A stretch of 64,000 nt of DNA from Apostichopus japonicus (GCF_037975245.1 NC_092568.1:17565001-17629000), one strand, 5' to 3'. Shown: positions 1-11,323, counted from the stretch's first letter. Program-made: numbers and translations. The notes: generated from the letters alone by a model not told the origin.

Positions 1-89
1 GTTTCAAAAAGGAGCCTATATGCCATGAAGGTTCACTTTGAAGAAATGGAATTAAGTTTCAAAAGAGGCCTATATGACATGAAGGTTAC
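1..89. repeat. short direct repeat pair (about 34 bp)
   Basis: A 34-bp unit at 1-34 recurs with a few changes at 56-89 (both contain cctatatg and catgaaggtt). The spacer is 21 bp, and the first copy may continue beyond the window. It lies in intron or upstream sequence of the S9-like gene. Confidence 0.7.
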
Positions 90-326
90 CAAAGATTTGT
101 GCCTAGTGGTACTTTAATGATGGTCCATTTATATCTAATTACAGTATGGCATACCTATGCTACCGCCATTAACGGTTAATCTTTTGTAACATGGTTTTGA
201 TAACGAAGTAACATTAAAACGAGGGTGACAGGTAACCATTGTAGATGAAATCATTGTAATAACTGCCCTATGAAAGTGTGGCAGTGGATGTAGTTTTCCT
301 TGTTCTGTATTTTTGTTCCTTCCTAG

Positions 327-351
327 GTAGTGCTTTCTCTGCATGGAACAG
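327..351 (+). CDS. S9-like hydrolase, first visible exon (25-nt microexon)
   Basis: A 25-nt exon lies between ttcctag and gtatgt. It reads VVLSLHGTG across the junction, the first core strand of the hydrolase fold. It enters in phase 0 and leaves in phase 1, which fits the next exon exactly. Earlier exons are outside the window or not recognised in 1-326. Confidence 0.75.
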
Positions 352-3300
352 GTATGTGAAATTATGCAAACTAAATGACTTGTTTTAGGGGTGGTTTAAA
401 TAAATTGAGTTTCTTTTATAACTTAAATACTTGTAATTGTGTTGCTACATAGCAGACTTTCCACTCATCTGAAATAACACAGGGTTTTTAAACAAAAGCC
501 GCCGTGCATGTGCGATTAACGTGCCATTTAATGCTATGAACGTCACAGACAAGGTTCATTGGAAATGTATGGCTGATATGATGAAAATGATAAACATTTT
601 TCTGACAGTTATTTTAATTTGCCTCTCTACTTCATTGAAATCTCCCAATTTAGGTGTTGCAGCTCAAAATCAAGCAGATAGCTATAAGAGAATGGTGGAT
701 GGAGATTGGGTGTTTGGTGTTGAACATGCCTGGGTGTTGGCACCTACAAGGTCAGTTTACAATCTTGGTAGTACATCACAAATGGCCTTCCATAGCATTT
801 GCCCCAATTTGTGAAGGATGAATATTTGTCAATGCTTACTTTGAAACATTTACAGGGAGATGTTGACAGATTAAAAAAAAAAAATTGTCTTTTCTAACAG
901 ACATGGAGCTCACAACTGGGAAGGACCCGGATCGCTTACCGCAATGACAGCTCTTGAGAAACTGCATGAGGTAATGTAGCGATAATCATGTCTTGTTTAA
1001 AGATTTGTGTATAGTGATAGACAGACAGACATTAAGGAACTCAGAATATGAAGGGCAGTGGGAGGGGGAGGGTTATAGTCAGATGAGAGAGGAGTGAGAT
1101 GGGGAAATAGATGCAGAGCAATATGCAAATGAGAGGGAATATGAGCTTCCCATTGCATGGCTAAATGCATAGTGATCATGTGTAAGCAGTACACAGTAGA
1201 TCGCTCACCAACCTTTTGACCTGATCCTGAGTACTATCTATTTCCTTTTCAAATGGACTTGTGATACTCACTGGAAGTAACATCGTCATGATCATACGGT
1301 TACAGTTACAATGTAAGGGGCTGGGGGGTTTGAGAGTGGATCAAGTTGTTTGGTTTTCGTGCCGTGCTAAATTAATTTTGGATAACGTCAAAGGAATGGC
1401 TATATAGGAATCACCACCAACGAAGGGCTGGATAGCTCAGTTAGTAGAGGGCTGGGCTTGTAATCCAGAGGTCACTGGTTCAAATCCTGTTCTAGCCATA
1501 GGTTTCTTACTCTTTCTTTTGGTGAATCACTTGTGATGTCCTTGTGTGGGCTTGGTTACTCTACTACTGTGGTATAGGTATGCTCAAATGTAGCCGATAG
1601 TCAGATACACTAGGTATATCAGTAACACACCTTATACTGCCACCTGGATATAACTTAAGTATTTTGGCCATGAGCAATCATAGTAAACATAATTTTTGGT
1701 TCATTAAATCTACCTTCATGATAGTTACAATATTGTTCTGCATGTGTGTATCTCATAGTATTCCCATGGCAGTAGCTGGCCATGGCCCGATGGCAACAAG
1801 GCATTGCAGGATGAGGTCATCTTTGCTGGCCATTCTATGGGTGGCCATGGGGCCTGGCATTTAGCCACTCACTACCCTCAGATAGCCAAAGCTGTCATTT
1901 CTATGGCTGGCTGGAATAAGAAAGAAGAATACGGAGACAGCAACAAGTTCTTTGAGTGAGTTGTCTCGTAAAAGAAATTTATCACAAAATGTATCGTCCC
2001 GTTATATTTGCTAAAATGACATAACTCTGGTTTGCTCCTGACTAGATCCAATCCTTCTTCATGAAAGGACCGTTACAGGTGTTTTTATTCCAGATATGCT
2101 AACAAATGTTTGTGTACACTCAAAAGTGATACAGTTATGTGGTAAAATAAGCGAAAACATTTGATTGTAACTCAGGCTGAATTTTGATAATTTCCTGCAA
2201 AATGAAAATATACTACAAGACTAGGTTCCATCTGTCACATGAACACATAAAGGTAGTGATGCTCTATCTCTATATTGGTTTGGCTTCCAAGAATGATAAA
2301 TTGTGATCCTTTTGAAAAAATCAAGAATAATTTCAGTTGTGTTGAGAAACCCGTTTCAGGATATTTTGCATTGTTATGTCAGTAAAATGAGAATCTATCT
2401 TCTCTTCTGTTTGAAGGTTTGACATCAGTTCTAGTCATGTGGATGCTGCTCTGAAGGCTATTTTAGAGGTAAGTAATAAAGATTGAAGGAAGGTAAGAGA
2501 TATGCTTCTCATACATATGTGGACCTATACATCCATATTTCTCTGTGTGTATCAGTGTCATATCATGCACATATGAGATGTACCACGATGCTTCACTTAC
2601 AGGACTAGACTTTGTTGTAGCATACTCTGAAGCTGTTACATTCTTGGCATATTTTTAATTCAGTTTTAAGATAAAATAATACCTTTTCAATATCAAACTT
2701 CATTTTCATGATGTGAGATTCATGTTGCAGTGTTGTGCTACTTGATTAGAAGAGAAGTGTTTGATTTGTTTGATGCCACCTGCAGGCAGGCTACTGACAC
2801 GCAAATAGTATTCTGTACAACATATTCTGTTAAAACTTCTTGAGAAACTTTATGAGCAAGGTTTCTTCTGAAACTTTTACTATGTAACATTACATATGTA
2901 TATAACTTGGGTTCACATTTCAGTGACTTTTCTTAAAAATCGTTTTTCTGGTTTCTGACAGATGTGCTTCAATGAAAATGATGTGGACAGACTGGTATCA
3001 AATCTGAAGGTATAATAGATCCCATTGTTAGACTTTACTTGACATTGAATCATTTTGGTCAGTATTCATTTGGTTCTTTTGGTAGAGTTTGGTTATAATT
3101 ACCCATCAACATGTGTGCAACAGATATGGGTTAAAGTAGCGATTGACACACCCTCCACCCTCCCTCCACATCCATCTTTCAAAATTGTAGCAATTGTGTG
3201 CGAAATTTGGCAATGTCCACTGTGCAGGACCCTGAGCAATTTGATCATCAAGCTTTAATTAAGCAACGCACTTACCTTGGTGCATCGTACGATTTGTTGC

Positions 3301-6300
3301 CAACCTACTTCTTCCCTTCAGTATAGGATGTACCCATAACAATGTACCCTTTGGTTTTTGCCCTACTATAGAGCAAAATGACACCAAACAGTTTTTATTG
3401 CAACCATGGTGTTCAACACACCTTGTACCCTTTGGCTTCTTGTAGGCCTAAACCATGATTGTTGCTTGCAAGAGGGACAACAACAAACATTCCGGCCAAA
3501 GTACTACAATGTCTGCAATACATCTATCGCAGTAATTTATGACATGTATTGTAAACGCAGATTTCTTTATCGTATCGCATTTTAAGGTATCATATCATAC
3601 ATAGGGTGAACGGTTTATTGTCCTTCTAGCATATGACTGTTGTTATACAAACATTTTTTGCCACTTCCACAATACTATTGGTTATACCACTATGCAGGGA
3701 ATGTGATGTGACAAAATTACATTCTTATTGATACTCACTTATAAAGTTTTTTGACGTTAATGCACTGCTTTTGTTTTCTTTTGATGGAATTGGTTTATTT
3801 TTTATTTTTATTAATTTAGGCCAAAGATTGTATTTTACCCTGACTGTGTCATCAATATGTTATAGTATCTTAAAAAGACCAGATGATTTTGAAAGCTTTA
3901 TAGTTTGATAAATTACAGATGCAATTTTTTTTTCAAATTTTATTTTTTAAGGGCCTTCCTGTATTTGCAAGGATAGGTGCAGCAGATCGAACTGTCCATC
4001 CGTTCTTCACAAGGTTATAAACCTCATCTTTCAGTACTTAATTGCACACTTTAATAATAAGAATTATAAATTATATTTAAATAGTGCTTAATACAGCGTT
4101 TCAAATCGCTTTACAAAATAGGAAAGAGACTAAGGGAACCAGGAAAAAAGAAAGAAACTAGGAATCAAACAGAAATGTTTTAAGTTGTCTCTCGAAAATA
4201 GAGAGGGAGGGAGAGTCACGAACGTGAAATTGGAGTTCGCACTTTCATGAGGTATCCAGTTCATCGTGTCACTACTTTAATATTCCTGAATTGCAAACGT
4301 GTACACTTTTATTTGCCCATGTATCTTATGCAAGTTTAAAATCTCTGCAGGTATATGCACACAATTTGTCTTCTTGAGATATTGTATCTAGGATGTAATG
4401 GTTTTAGCTTGATTCTTCAGTGAAATAGAACCGTCCAGGCTTAATATACCAGTTTCATATTTTCTTTGAAATATTAATATTGCCATTAGCAGCCCTGTTA
4501 ATCAGGGATTGACTAGAAAAGGTGCTTTTACTCTCTATTTGCCCTGGATGAAATTTATGTCCAAATTTATCTTTATGCCTATACATTTGCAAAGAAGTTT
4601 GGGTAGAGAAAGGTGGGGGTGTGGGGGAGGGATAGGAAAATTTTTCACATAGAACTTTTCGATTTCTTTCCAAGATCAGAGCAGAGTGTAAATGTCATTT
4701 GCATGTGATGTCATTGTCTTTGTGTATGTGTGTTTTATGTTTCAGGAGGATGTTTCGACTCCTCACAGAAGAAGGTGTGAACATCTCCTACAGTGAACTT
4801 AAGGACAAAGAGCATTGGTGGTGGGATACCTGGTAAGGCTCCCTAGTTGGGTTAAAAAAGATATCACAGAGAGTCATGCAGCTGCTAAAATGTTGTCAAT
4901 TGTAGTCCCATGATTTTTTAGGATAGGTTACAAATTATACACAAATGTTTTCCTCTTATCCCATCACATGCAGATGCATTTTCTTTCATTTTAGGTTAGG
5001 TGAGAGGGTTATAGCAGAAGAAGAGCCTACAAACAAAATGAAGAGAGGAATAAATCCCCCCCCCACGACCATGTTAATGTAGATGATTGACCTCATCTAA
5101 CTCATCAGTGTAAACCATCTCTCTTAAAAATTACTCTAATTAATAAACCAGTGATGAGTAATGTCATTTTGTGATTGTTTCCAGAGTTAATTTTTCTTTC
5201 TTTTTATCCGATCATTTTGATCTTTTTGTGATCCATTTTGATTCTTGAGTGCCTGTTCATGTTATCTCCAGAGTTACATAACCAGTCAGTTTATTGTGAG
5301 GCTGAGTTGATCAAATCACTACTAGTAATGTTTGCTGATGCTAGTCAATGTGATATTCCTACATGGGAGTTATGTCTTTTCCAGTCTTTTCATTTCTTAG
5401 AAATGAGTGGATGAAGTCACGACTAGTTACAACACTACCGATATTCTTACATGGTCCATATGACATGATATTACATAGGACTGAATTGCTCATTGTATAA
5501 TTCTCATTGGACAGACTAAGCCGGCTTCCATCAACTTTGCTACTGCCTCAATGGCTACTTAATAATCATGGCGGGGGTGGCTTGGATCATTTCAGGAATA
5601 CCAACGACGGTGGAGTCATGAATGATCCAGAGGTGAGACAGTTCTTGGAGGAGTATACCATCTCAGAGTTACCCGATGGTTTACATTGCTCGGCTGACAG
5701 ATCGGACTGTACAGGAGACATCGCCAGCGTGTATACCGACCAACAAGATGACTATACCCTGACGGTATACAATCCAGCATATGGGGGCTATGTGAAGGGT
5801 GTTAGAATTATTCAACAAATCATCCCATTGAGGAAGAGTACTCTGCAGGTGAGCATATGCTAGACTCTTCTCGAATCGAGTTTCTGATCTTGCTTGCATA
5901 TAGCAAGTTCTACCAGAGTCCCCTGTTTGTGGTCAGAAACAGGGGAGATTGAATATCTACCAGAGTTGGTAATGCTAGCTATACTGAACGCTCCTCTGCA
6001 CAAATACATGTTGAAACACACAGGGTACTATTTCAGTGGTCACACCAAATATGTCTTTACGCAGGAAAATAGTGTAATTCTCAGAAGTCTTCAACTCTTT
6101 GTTTGCGAGGGTGGGGGTAGTGATGGGGGAGGGGGAATGTAATGGGAACTTCCTGTGCATGAAATTTCAGTTACAGATAGTGTGTAATTGTTTGCATGCT
6201 TTTCACCAGGTGAACGTAAGTAACTAGTGCAATGTTCTCTGTTAACATTATTAGGGATTTTTTTTTTTTGCTTTTTAATCAAAATCTTGCCATTTTCTGG

Positions 6301-9300
6301 TTATTATAGACCTGCAATTTATAACAATGTCTGGTTTGACCGATGAGTTTTATTATCATTGACTTATTTTTAGATGAAGCGTAACCAAGATGGTTTCCAT
6401 CTAGTAACAAGTAATATTCTCACACTGAGTATAGACCTGCCAAGTGAAGAAACAGTAACGGTGAGATTTTTAACATTATTTAGCTGATTAATGGCATTAC
6501 AGTCGTTGCACGTATATGTATTCTGTGCTGAAAATTTTTAACTCACAAGTATATATTTTGTGTGTCAAGAAACTTGACTTCAATTTTCATATTTTCAGAC
6601 TGTTTACTAGTATGAGCATTGTTCGCTATTTTCCAGGTTGATGGTTCCTTGATTTCTACATCTGAAGTGCCTACCTCCATATGTTCAGGTGGGTCAGTAC
6701 AGTTTGCAGTGTAGTATAAACAAAAGTGAAATGTCAAGGGAAAAAGTTTTTGATAAGGTATTCCTGTGTAGAGATAATACAATTTCTCTGGTGTTGTTGA
6801 GCTAAGCCTAAAGCTGTTCGAGTCACTGATACTATCTATGTGGGGACATATGTAGCAAATTCATTCAGAGTTCTTTCTTTAAGGAGAAAATACATGTGCC
6901 AATAATGAAACATCATACAAACACAGTAAGCTGGGTATTTACTGGTCCATGTCTACATTGGACATAGAGGTAAGCAATTACCACTTCTGATACCATGTAT
7001 AATGCTTGTACAAATACTGAGATGTCATACAAGAAACAGAGTAAGCTCAGTAAGTGTGCAATTCACTGATCCATGTCTAGGGGTGTACACCAAGTTTAAT
7101 GCTTCTTCAAGTACTGAAAAGTCTTACAAACTATATGTTACAATGTATAATAATATGAATGTGTAGTATAACGTGTAAATGTGTATTCGCTGGTCAACAT
7201 CTCTACCTATACATACATGGGAGTGGCGTTGATGTGTCCTCAAATGGTAGGACTCCATGCATTGTCTACATTCTGAACTACCAATGCATCAGTGTTTAGA
7301 TCCTCTCATTGGATCAACATTTTGACTGAAACCATCTGAAATTAAATTATTATGAACCCTTACAGAATCTGGCTCTTGGAAAATTTGCGATACATTCACA
7401 GTGGGTAGAATAATGACCATGTATGGTCCAGCCCGAAGGGTGGCAGAGAAACCGTTCCTGATCGTAACAGGTAAAATTGGGTGCATATGGCGGGGCCCGG
7501 GGGGGTGGCAGGGGGAAGAGGATGGGAATCAGGTATGCTTACAATTTTGTAAAGTTATTAAATCATTGTTGGCCAGTAATTATTAAAGACCAACTATGGA
7601 GACAAATTTTTTGGGGGGGATTTTCCTTTCATTTGGGAGTTAACATACCCATAATCAACATGTGTAAAAAATAATCTTCGAAAACCTACTATTACCCATC
7701 AAAAAAGACCACGAAAATGGACATTTTCGGTAGTCACGTGACATGAACCTCTGGAATGTCTGAAAACAGAGATTGACCCAAAGGAGCCTCTGGTCACCGT
7801 GTGACCTCATTGTTTGTATACCGCGAAAATCAAACGCTGATATAGGGAAAGTTTATACACAGATAGCGAAGAATTGTACTGTATTTGACTTCCAATTTCG
7901 AGCGTTTGAAAAGCTGTTAGCTTAAAACAAGAACACATGAAGGTAAACAAATAGTTTTAAGACAATTTTAAGAAGAAAATTTAGTTAAATTGGTTATTTT
8001 ATTAGCAAAATTTCCACTCAAATGGAGGCATCGTTTACATAGCGGAGCGCCAATAGGTATGTACGGTACAATATACTGTAGAACATGCAAGCAGCTTGCC
8101 GATTCCGTAATACAAGTTGATCGCAAGATACCGTTAACTGAACAGAAGAATAGACCTAAAAGTTGCCTCATGCGTGATATGTGACGGGAAAATGGCTTAC
8201 GTTACTGTCAACGAATTACCAAAAAGAAACTAAACATAATCGAACAACTACGAGAAGATGCTGACCCGAATCGACCAGGGTAGCATATACATGACTAAGC
8301 TTCAGCGAACATAGTACTTACTCGTTTTAATATCCAAAAGTACAAACACAGAAAAAGTCCCCTTTCAATAAACCAAATTTAGCAGTAAATATCCAAATCC
8401 ACGTTTCTCGTTCAATCCTGGGCGAAATACTACCGTAACTCTGTGTAATTCCATAGAGTTAGGTCTAGTTGAAACAGGCCTTGACCAGTAACATCCCACA
8501 ATCACAAGACAGTCACTAACGAAATAAAACGTCCGATCGCTACATAGAACCGTTTTTATTCAACTCCTTGGACCATGCAGATGCCGGAATAAACATAACG
8601 GACAATATAACACAATGTATCACGAACTCACGATACTGGAATACAGCAAATGAAATAGATAAATGCGATGAAATCCTAACATGACTATTTACACATGCTG
8701 TGAGTTGTAACTCACTACATGTACTAACAATGCTACCCTAGGCACGGTATATACACGGTCATCTCTTACAGTAAATATTATACTGTCAATTGCGTGATAT
8801 AATGTTACATGTAAGGACGTCCAGAGCTTGTTTACGAGGAGACTTGAAAGGGTCAATTTCACATTAGCTATGTCCGACACAGCTATCGACAGTATATAAT
8901 TTTCGCAGAATGAGACATTTGCAGCATACACAGAGGCAGGGTCATGCATGTGCACTCATGGGCATGAGATACTCCGGGTGCTGAAAAATCTTTCCGTGTG
9001 GATCTCACAAAATTGATCCAAAGTCTGCGGCGTTTTACGTCGGTTCTTTTACTCGGAAATCTAAAAAAGCTGATGCTTTTGTTGGGTTAGGTATAACTGC
9101 AACCTCCAACAACACAGAATTGTGGCATTTCGGGGGAAAAGGAGTAATATCGTTGATGTTTTTGGCAGCTCAAGTATACAACTTTACACACTAAAAGTAT
9201 TGTTGTGAGTGATGTATACAAACAGTGACGTCACATGGTCACCTGATGTCTTCGGAATGTTTCAGGAATGTCTGAAATAGGTTTCATAAAAAGCTGACTT

Positions 9301-11068
9301 ATTTTCCCATTTTTCACGTATTTAACGTCCGAAATTGGTAAAGTTAATTACAGCAATGTAATTGGAGTGAGTTAAGGATTACATACATGCAAAATGGTGG
9401 GATTTTATGTTCATCGAAAAGTCTCCATAGTTGGTCTTTAAATTATATTATCTGGAAGAAGGAGAATTATGGTATACCTTTTGGAAACATTATAACATGT
9501 ACTGTAGGGTGAATTATAATTATATGTAAATATAGGTAATAGGTCAGCCTTTTACACCACGTTTTTGTTACTATATGTATATTATAAATAGTGTGTGCTG
9601 CAGATAATAGGTAATTACTTCGAACTATACATAATTTGTACAGAAGAATAGTGTGGATCCTGCAGACCCTGTTGATATGCAAAATAACTCATTATTATGT
9701 AAATTTAGTGGGCTTCATCACTAGCAGAGATGGTCTTATTCATGCAAAGGTGACATTTCTCCAGTTACATTGAGAACCCATTCAACATGACATTAAGTAT
9801 TAGTGTTGATTAATAGACGTATGATTTATATGTTATTGGTTTGACATTTCTCTGTGGTTTGTTATCTCTTTACAGGGACACAGGTCAAATCTGCGAGGGC
9901 CAAGTTATTACAGTTGTCAACGTACCTCAGTAATCAATTCATGATGACGTCAGATACAGGATCCAGGGTCGTTGAAGACACAAGACTTTCCCTCTCTGAG
10001 TTAGAGAATCAAAATTTGATAATAATCGGAAATACTGAAGAAAACAAGTGGACGGAGACATTTCTGGGTAGGATTCCGATAAAACCGTTAGTAAATGGTG
10101 AGTTATTTGCCGAAGGAGAGGGCATCTCTCATTTAATTGGAAACACTTAAGCTTTGTTTTAGTTCTGATTAAACGTCTAGTGTGTGGTGGAATTCTTGCC
10201 ATACTTCCCTAGTAGACAACTGACAAGAAAAAGTCTCCAATTTGTTTCAATTTAGGTGAGAGCACACCTCCTCCTTCATTTGAGTTTCTAATCCCATTGT
10301 TATATTGCTTCTGGTCATCACACACTCCCTATTAACAAAATTCAAATGACCCCCTGCTTATAATTGCTGTGAATGTTTCATGAAGCTATTTATTCATTTT
10401 TAGTTAGAAATTTAAGAATTTTATGATGTGTCATTTGTTCTGTTGTTATCGTTATCTTTACTATTAATTTTCGTCCAAGGTGTTCAATTAAATAGATGCA
10501 ATTTCACATCGGCTGATACGGGAGTCTTCTCTCTTGCTCCCAACGGAGACGATCATCTCGCCCTCGTTCTAATGGGGACATCTCTTGACGGGTTGGAGGA
10601 CATCGTGCAACTAGCGACACCGACCATCCCTCCCATGGCAAGATCTCCAGTGAGTTTGGTGGTTTATTTGAGTCATGGATTACCATCTTTTGTATTATCA
10701 GAGATTCATTAAAACGTTAATCAAAGTTATTTACAAATTTGTTACCACTTAGCAATGTAAATTGTCTAACAAATATGTCTGCCAAAATTGCTAGGCATTT
10801 GTCTCTCATACTTTGATGATAAGGAAAAATTTGATACTTCGGTTGGTACGATAATTTTAATCAAACTATAAAATCACAAACTTCTTTATTGAAAGTTAAA
10901 AATTTTTTTTTTTTTTTTTTAATTTTCTTTCAGTTTTCTAACATGATACCAGACTTTATCATCAGTGGACCAAAATTGAGACTTCACGGACCGGGCGGAT
11001 ATCGGTGTGCCGGGTTTTGGGGAAACCAGTGGAACTTCAGACAAGAATTATCATCATGTGTCTGCTAG
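327..11068 (+). CDS. S9/prolyl-oligopeptidase-like alpha/beta-hydrolase, 3' 15 exons (5' partial)
   Basis: Joined exons: 327-351, 654-750, 901-970, 1759-1955, 2417-2468, 2962-3009, 3952-4013, 4746-4832, 5596-5848, 6374-6460, 6637-6688, 7366-7470, 9876-10097, 10480-10649, 10934-11068. They total 1662 nt (553 codons plus TAG). Every junction is GT/AG and every phase is compatible, which noise would not give. Residues 1-213 form an alpha/beta-hydrolase: strand VVLSLHGTG, then TRHGAHNWEGPGS, nucleophile elbow GHSMGGHG (Ser90 of this fragment), acid loop GAADRTVHP (Asp175) and KEHWWWDTW (likely catalytic His207). The 340-residue C-terminal half has no motif I can name. By fold it should be a serine hydrolase (peptidase or carboxyl-esterase); substrate and location cannot be told, because the N-terminus and any signal peptide lie upstream of the window. 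A transposon interrupts intron 12 without damaging the frame. No frameshift is seen. The family name is recognised from the motifs; the specific function is unknown. Confidence 0.86.
654..750 (+). CDS. S9-like hydrolase exon
   Basis: Starts after ctcccaatttag and ends at donor gtcagt. It encodes VAAQNQADSYKRMVDGDW and continues to HAWVLAPTR, the region just before the conserved HGAHNWEG segment. Phase 1 in, phase 2 out. Confidence 0.85.
901..970 (+). CDS. S9-like hydrolase exon (HGAHNWEGPGS)
   Basis: Preceded by a polypyrimidine acceptor (ttttctaacag) and followed by gtaatg. It encodes HGAHNWEGPGSLTAMTALEK and then LHE. Phase 2 in, 0 out. Confidence 0.86.
1426..1498 (+). tRNA. tRNA-Thr(UGU)-like sequence, gene or SINE head
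   Basis: The acceptor arms GGCTGGA (1426-1432) and TCTAGCC (1491-1497) pair over 7 bp with one G-U. The anticodon stem CTGGG/TCCAG encloses CTTGTAA with anticodon TGT at 1459-1461. The T-arm carries GGTTCAAATCC, a good pol III B box. Weak points are a G-G mismatch at the base of the D stem, a T-T mismatch in the T stem, and no CCA or terminator T-run directly after. It lies in intron 3 of the S9-like gene. It could be a working tRNA-Thr, a tRNA pseudogene or the head of a tRNA-derived SINE; I favour the latter two. Confidence 0.55.
1759..1955 (+). CDS. S9-like hydrolase exon with catalytic serine (GHSMGG)
   Basis: Acceptor tctcatag, donor gtgagt. It contains SSWPWPDGNKALQDEVIFAG followed by the nucleophile elbow HSMGGHGAWHLATHYP. 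The serine codon is at 1834-1836. The G-H-S-M-G-G-H-G context is typical of prolyl-oligopeptidase and esterase-D-like hydrolases. Phase 0 in, 2 out. Confidence 0.88.
2417..2468 (+). CDS. S9-like hydrolase exon
   Basis: Short exon FDISSSHVDAALKAILE between acceptor tgtttgaag and donor gtaagt. Phase 2 in, 0 out. Confidence 0.8.
2962..3009 (+). CDS. S9-like hydrolase exon
   Basis: 48-nt exon MCFNENDVDRLVSNLK between ggtttctgacag and gtataa; symmetrical phase 0/0. Its acidic-amphipathic content fits an insertion between core strands. Confidence 0.78.
3952..4013 (+). CDS. S9-like hydrolase exon with acid residue (GAADRTVHP)
   Basis: Exon GLPVFARIGAADRTVHPFFT between tattttttaag and gttata. The G-A-A-D-R-T-V-H-P motif matches the strand and loop that supply the catalytic Asp in prolyl-oligopeptidase-type hydrolases. 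Phase 0 in, 2 out. Confidence 0.86.
4053..4120 (+). repeat. degenerate copy of a 'TAATAA ... CGCTTTACA' interspersed repeat
   Basis: The order AATAATAA, tatatttaaatagtgct, a central gap, then tcaaatcgctttaca matches the better copy at 63031-63120. It lies in intron 7 of the S9-like gene. Confidence 0.5.
4746..4832 (+). CDS. S9-like hydrolase exon with candidate catalytic histidine
   Basis: Exon RMFRLLTEEGVNISYSELKD followed by KEHWWWDTW, between tgtttcag and gtaagg. The histidine after K-E sits where these hydrolases carry the triad His. Phase 2 in, 2 out. Confidence 0.86.
5596..5848 (+). CDS. S9-like hydrolase exon
   Basis: Largest exon (253 nt). It begins NTNDGGVMNDPEVRQFLEEY and ends IPLRKSTLQ, between ggatcatttcag and gtgagc. 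Open reading continues upstream of the acceptor, but the phase and the WDTW-NTNDGG join place the start at 5596. Phase 2 in, 0 out. Confidence 0.85.
6374..6460 (+). CDS. S9-like hydrolase exon
   Basis: 87-nt phase 0/0 exon MKRNQDGFHLVTSNILTLSI then DLPSEETVT, between cttatttttag and gtgaga. Confidence 0.82.
6637..6688 (+). CDS. S9-like hydrolase exon
   Basis: 52-nt exon VDGSLISTSEVPTSICS between gctattttccag and gtgggt. Phase 0 in, 1 out. Together with the preceding exon it reads like a beta-rich segment. Confidence 0.78.
7366..7470 (+). CDS. S9-like hydrolase exon
   Basis: Exon ESGSWKICDTFTVGRIMTMY then GPARRVAEKPFLIVTG, between aacccttacag and gtaaaa. Phase 1 in, 1 out. Its 2.4-kb downstream intron holds the transposon at 7584-9440. 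Confidence 0.84.
7578..9446. mobile_element. non-autonomous DNA transposon with 20-bp TIRs and 6-bp target duplication
   Basis: The element is 7584-9440 (1857 bp). Its ends are a perfect 20-bp inverted repeat beginning TAAAGACCAACTATGG and ending in GAGAC. It is flanked by direct AATTAT at 7578-7583 and 9441-9446. Weaker inverted similarity continues inside: 7792-7824 (ggtcaccgtgtgacctc) mirrors the complement of 9208-9245. No transposase or long reading frame is present, so it would have been moved by an enzyme made elsewhere. The superfamily cannot be assigned from the ends alone. It sits in intron 12 of the S9-like gene between intact splice sites. Confidence 0.78.
9876..10097 (+). CDS. 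S9-like hydrolase exon
   Basis: 222-nt exon starting TQVKSARAKLLQLSTYLSNQ after ctctttacag and ending IPIKPLVN before gtgagt. Phase 1 in, 1 out. It joins in frame with PFLIVTG of the previous exon. Confidence 0.85.
10480..10649 (+). CDS. S9-like hydrolase exon
   Basis: Exon VQLNRCNFTSADTGVFSLAP, then NGDDHLALVLMGTSLDGLED, ending IPPMARSP before gtgagt. Phase 1 in, 0 out. Confidence 0.85.
10903..10922. repeat. poly-T tract upstream of last-exon acceptor
   Basis: Uninterrupted T run just before the acceptor at 10933. It probably strengthens the polypyrimidine tract. Confidence 0.6.
10934..11068 (+). CDS. S9-like hydrolase terminal exon
   Basis: Follows a long T tract and tttctttcag. It encodes FSNMIPDFIISGPKLRLHGP, then GGYRCAGFWGNQWNFRQELS and SCVC before TAG at 11066-11068. 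The last residues are the least certain: another frame stays open past the stop, so a slightly different end is possible. Confidence 0.82.
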   Translation, partial: FSNMIPDFIISGPKLRLHGPGGYRCAGFWGNQWNFRQELSSCVC

Positions 11069-11257
11069 TGGCTGGGATACCTGGACCATACTCAACAGTA
11101 CTATCTTAAAAGCAACATTCTTTTGTAGCACAGATATGATTGACTGTATTGTTTCCTATCTGCTAACGGTTCCAACAGTTTAAAAAAATTACTTTCATAA
11201 AGTGTTCTGTCCACTAAATTATTTTTATACTTTATTGTTGGAGTAGAAGGAGTTGGT

Positions 11258-11272
11258 GGGGGGGGGGGGGGG
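11258..11272. repeat. poly-G tract
   Basis: Run of G in the 3' flank of the S9-like gene, one of many G or C homopolymers in the window. Confidence 0.7.
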
Positions 11273-11316
11273 CAGGGAAAATACACAATGTGCAGTGGAA
11301 GGATCAATATAAAGAT

Positions 11317-11322
11317 AATAAA
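11317..11322 (+). terminator. putative poly(A) signal of the S9-like gene
   Basis: AATAAA about 250 nt after the stop codon; the first canonical signal seen downstream. No transcript evidence. Confidence 0.35.
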
Positions 11323-11323
11323 C

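Noticed and set aside
5507-5595. Upstream extension of the 5596-5848 exon in the same open frame, starting at an ATG at 5507
   Set aside because: The preceding exon ends in phase 2 and joins exactly at 5596 to give WDTW-NTNDGG; the extension is intron that happens to be open.
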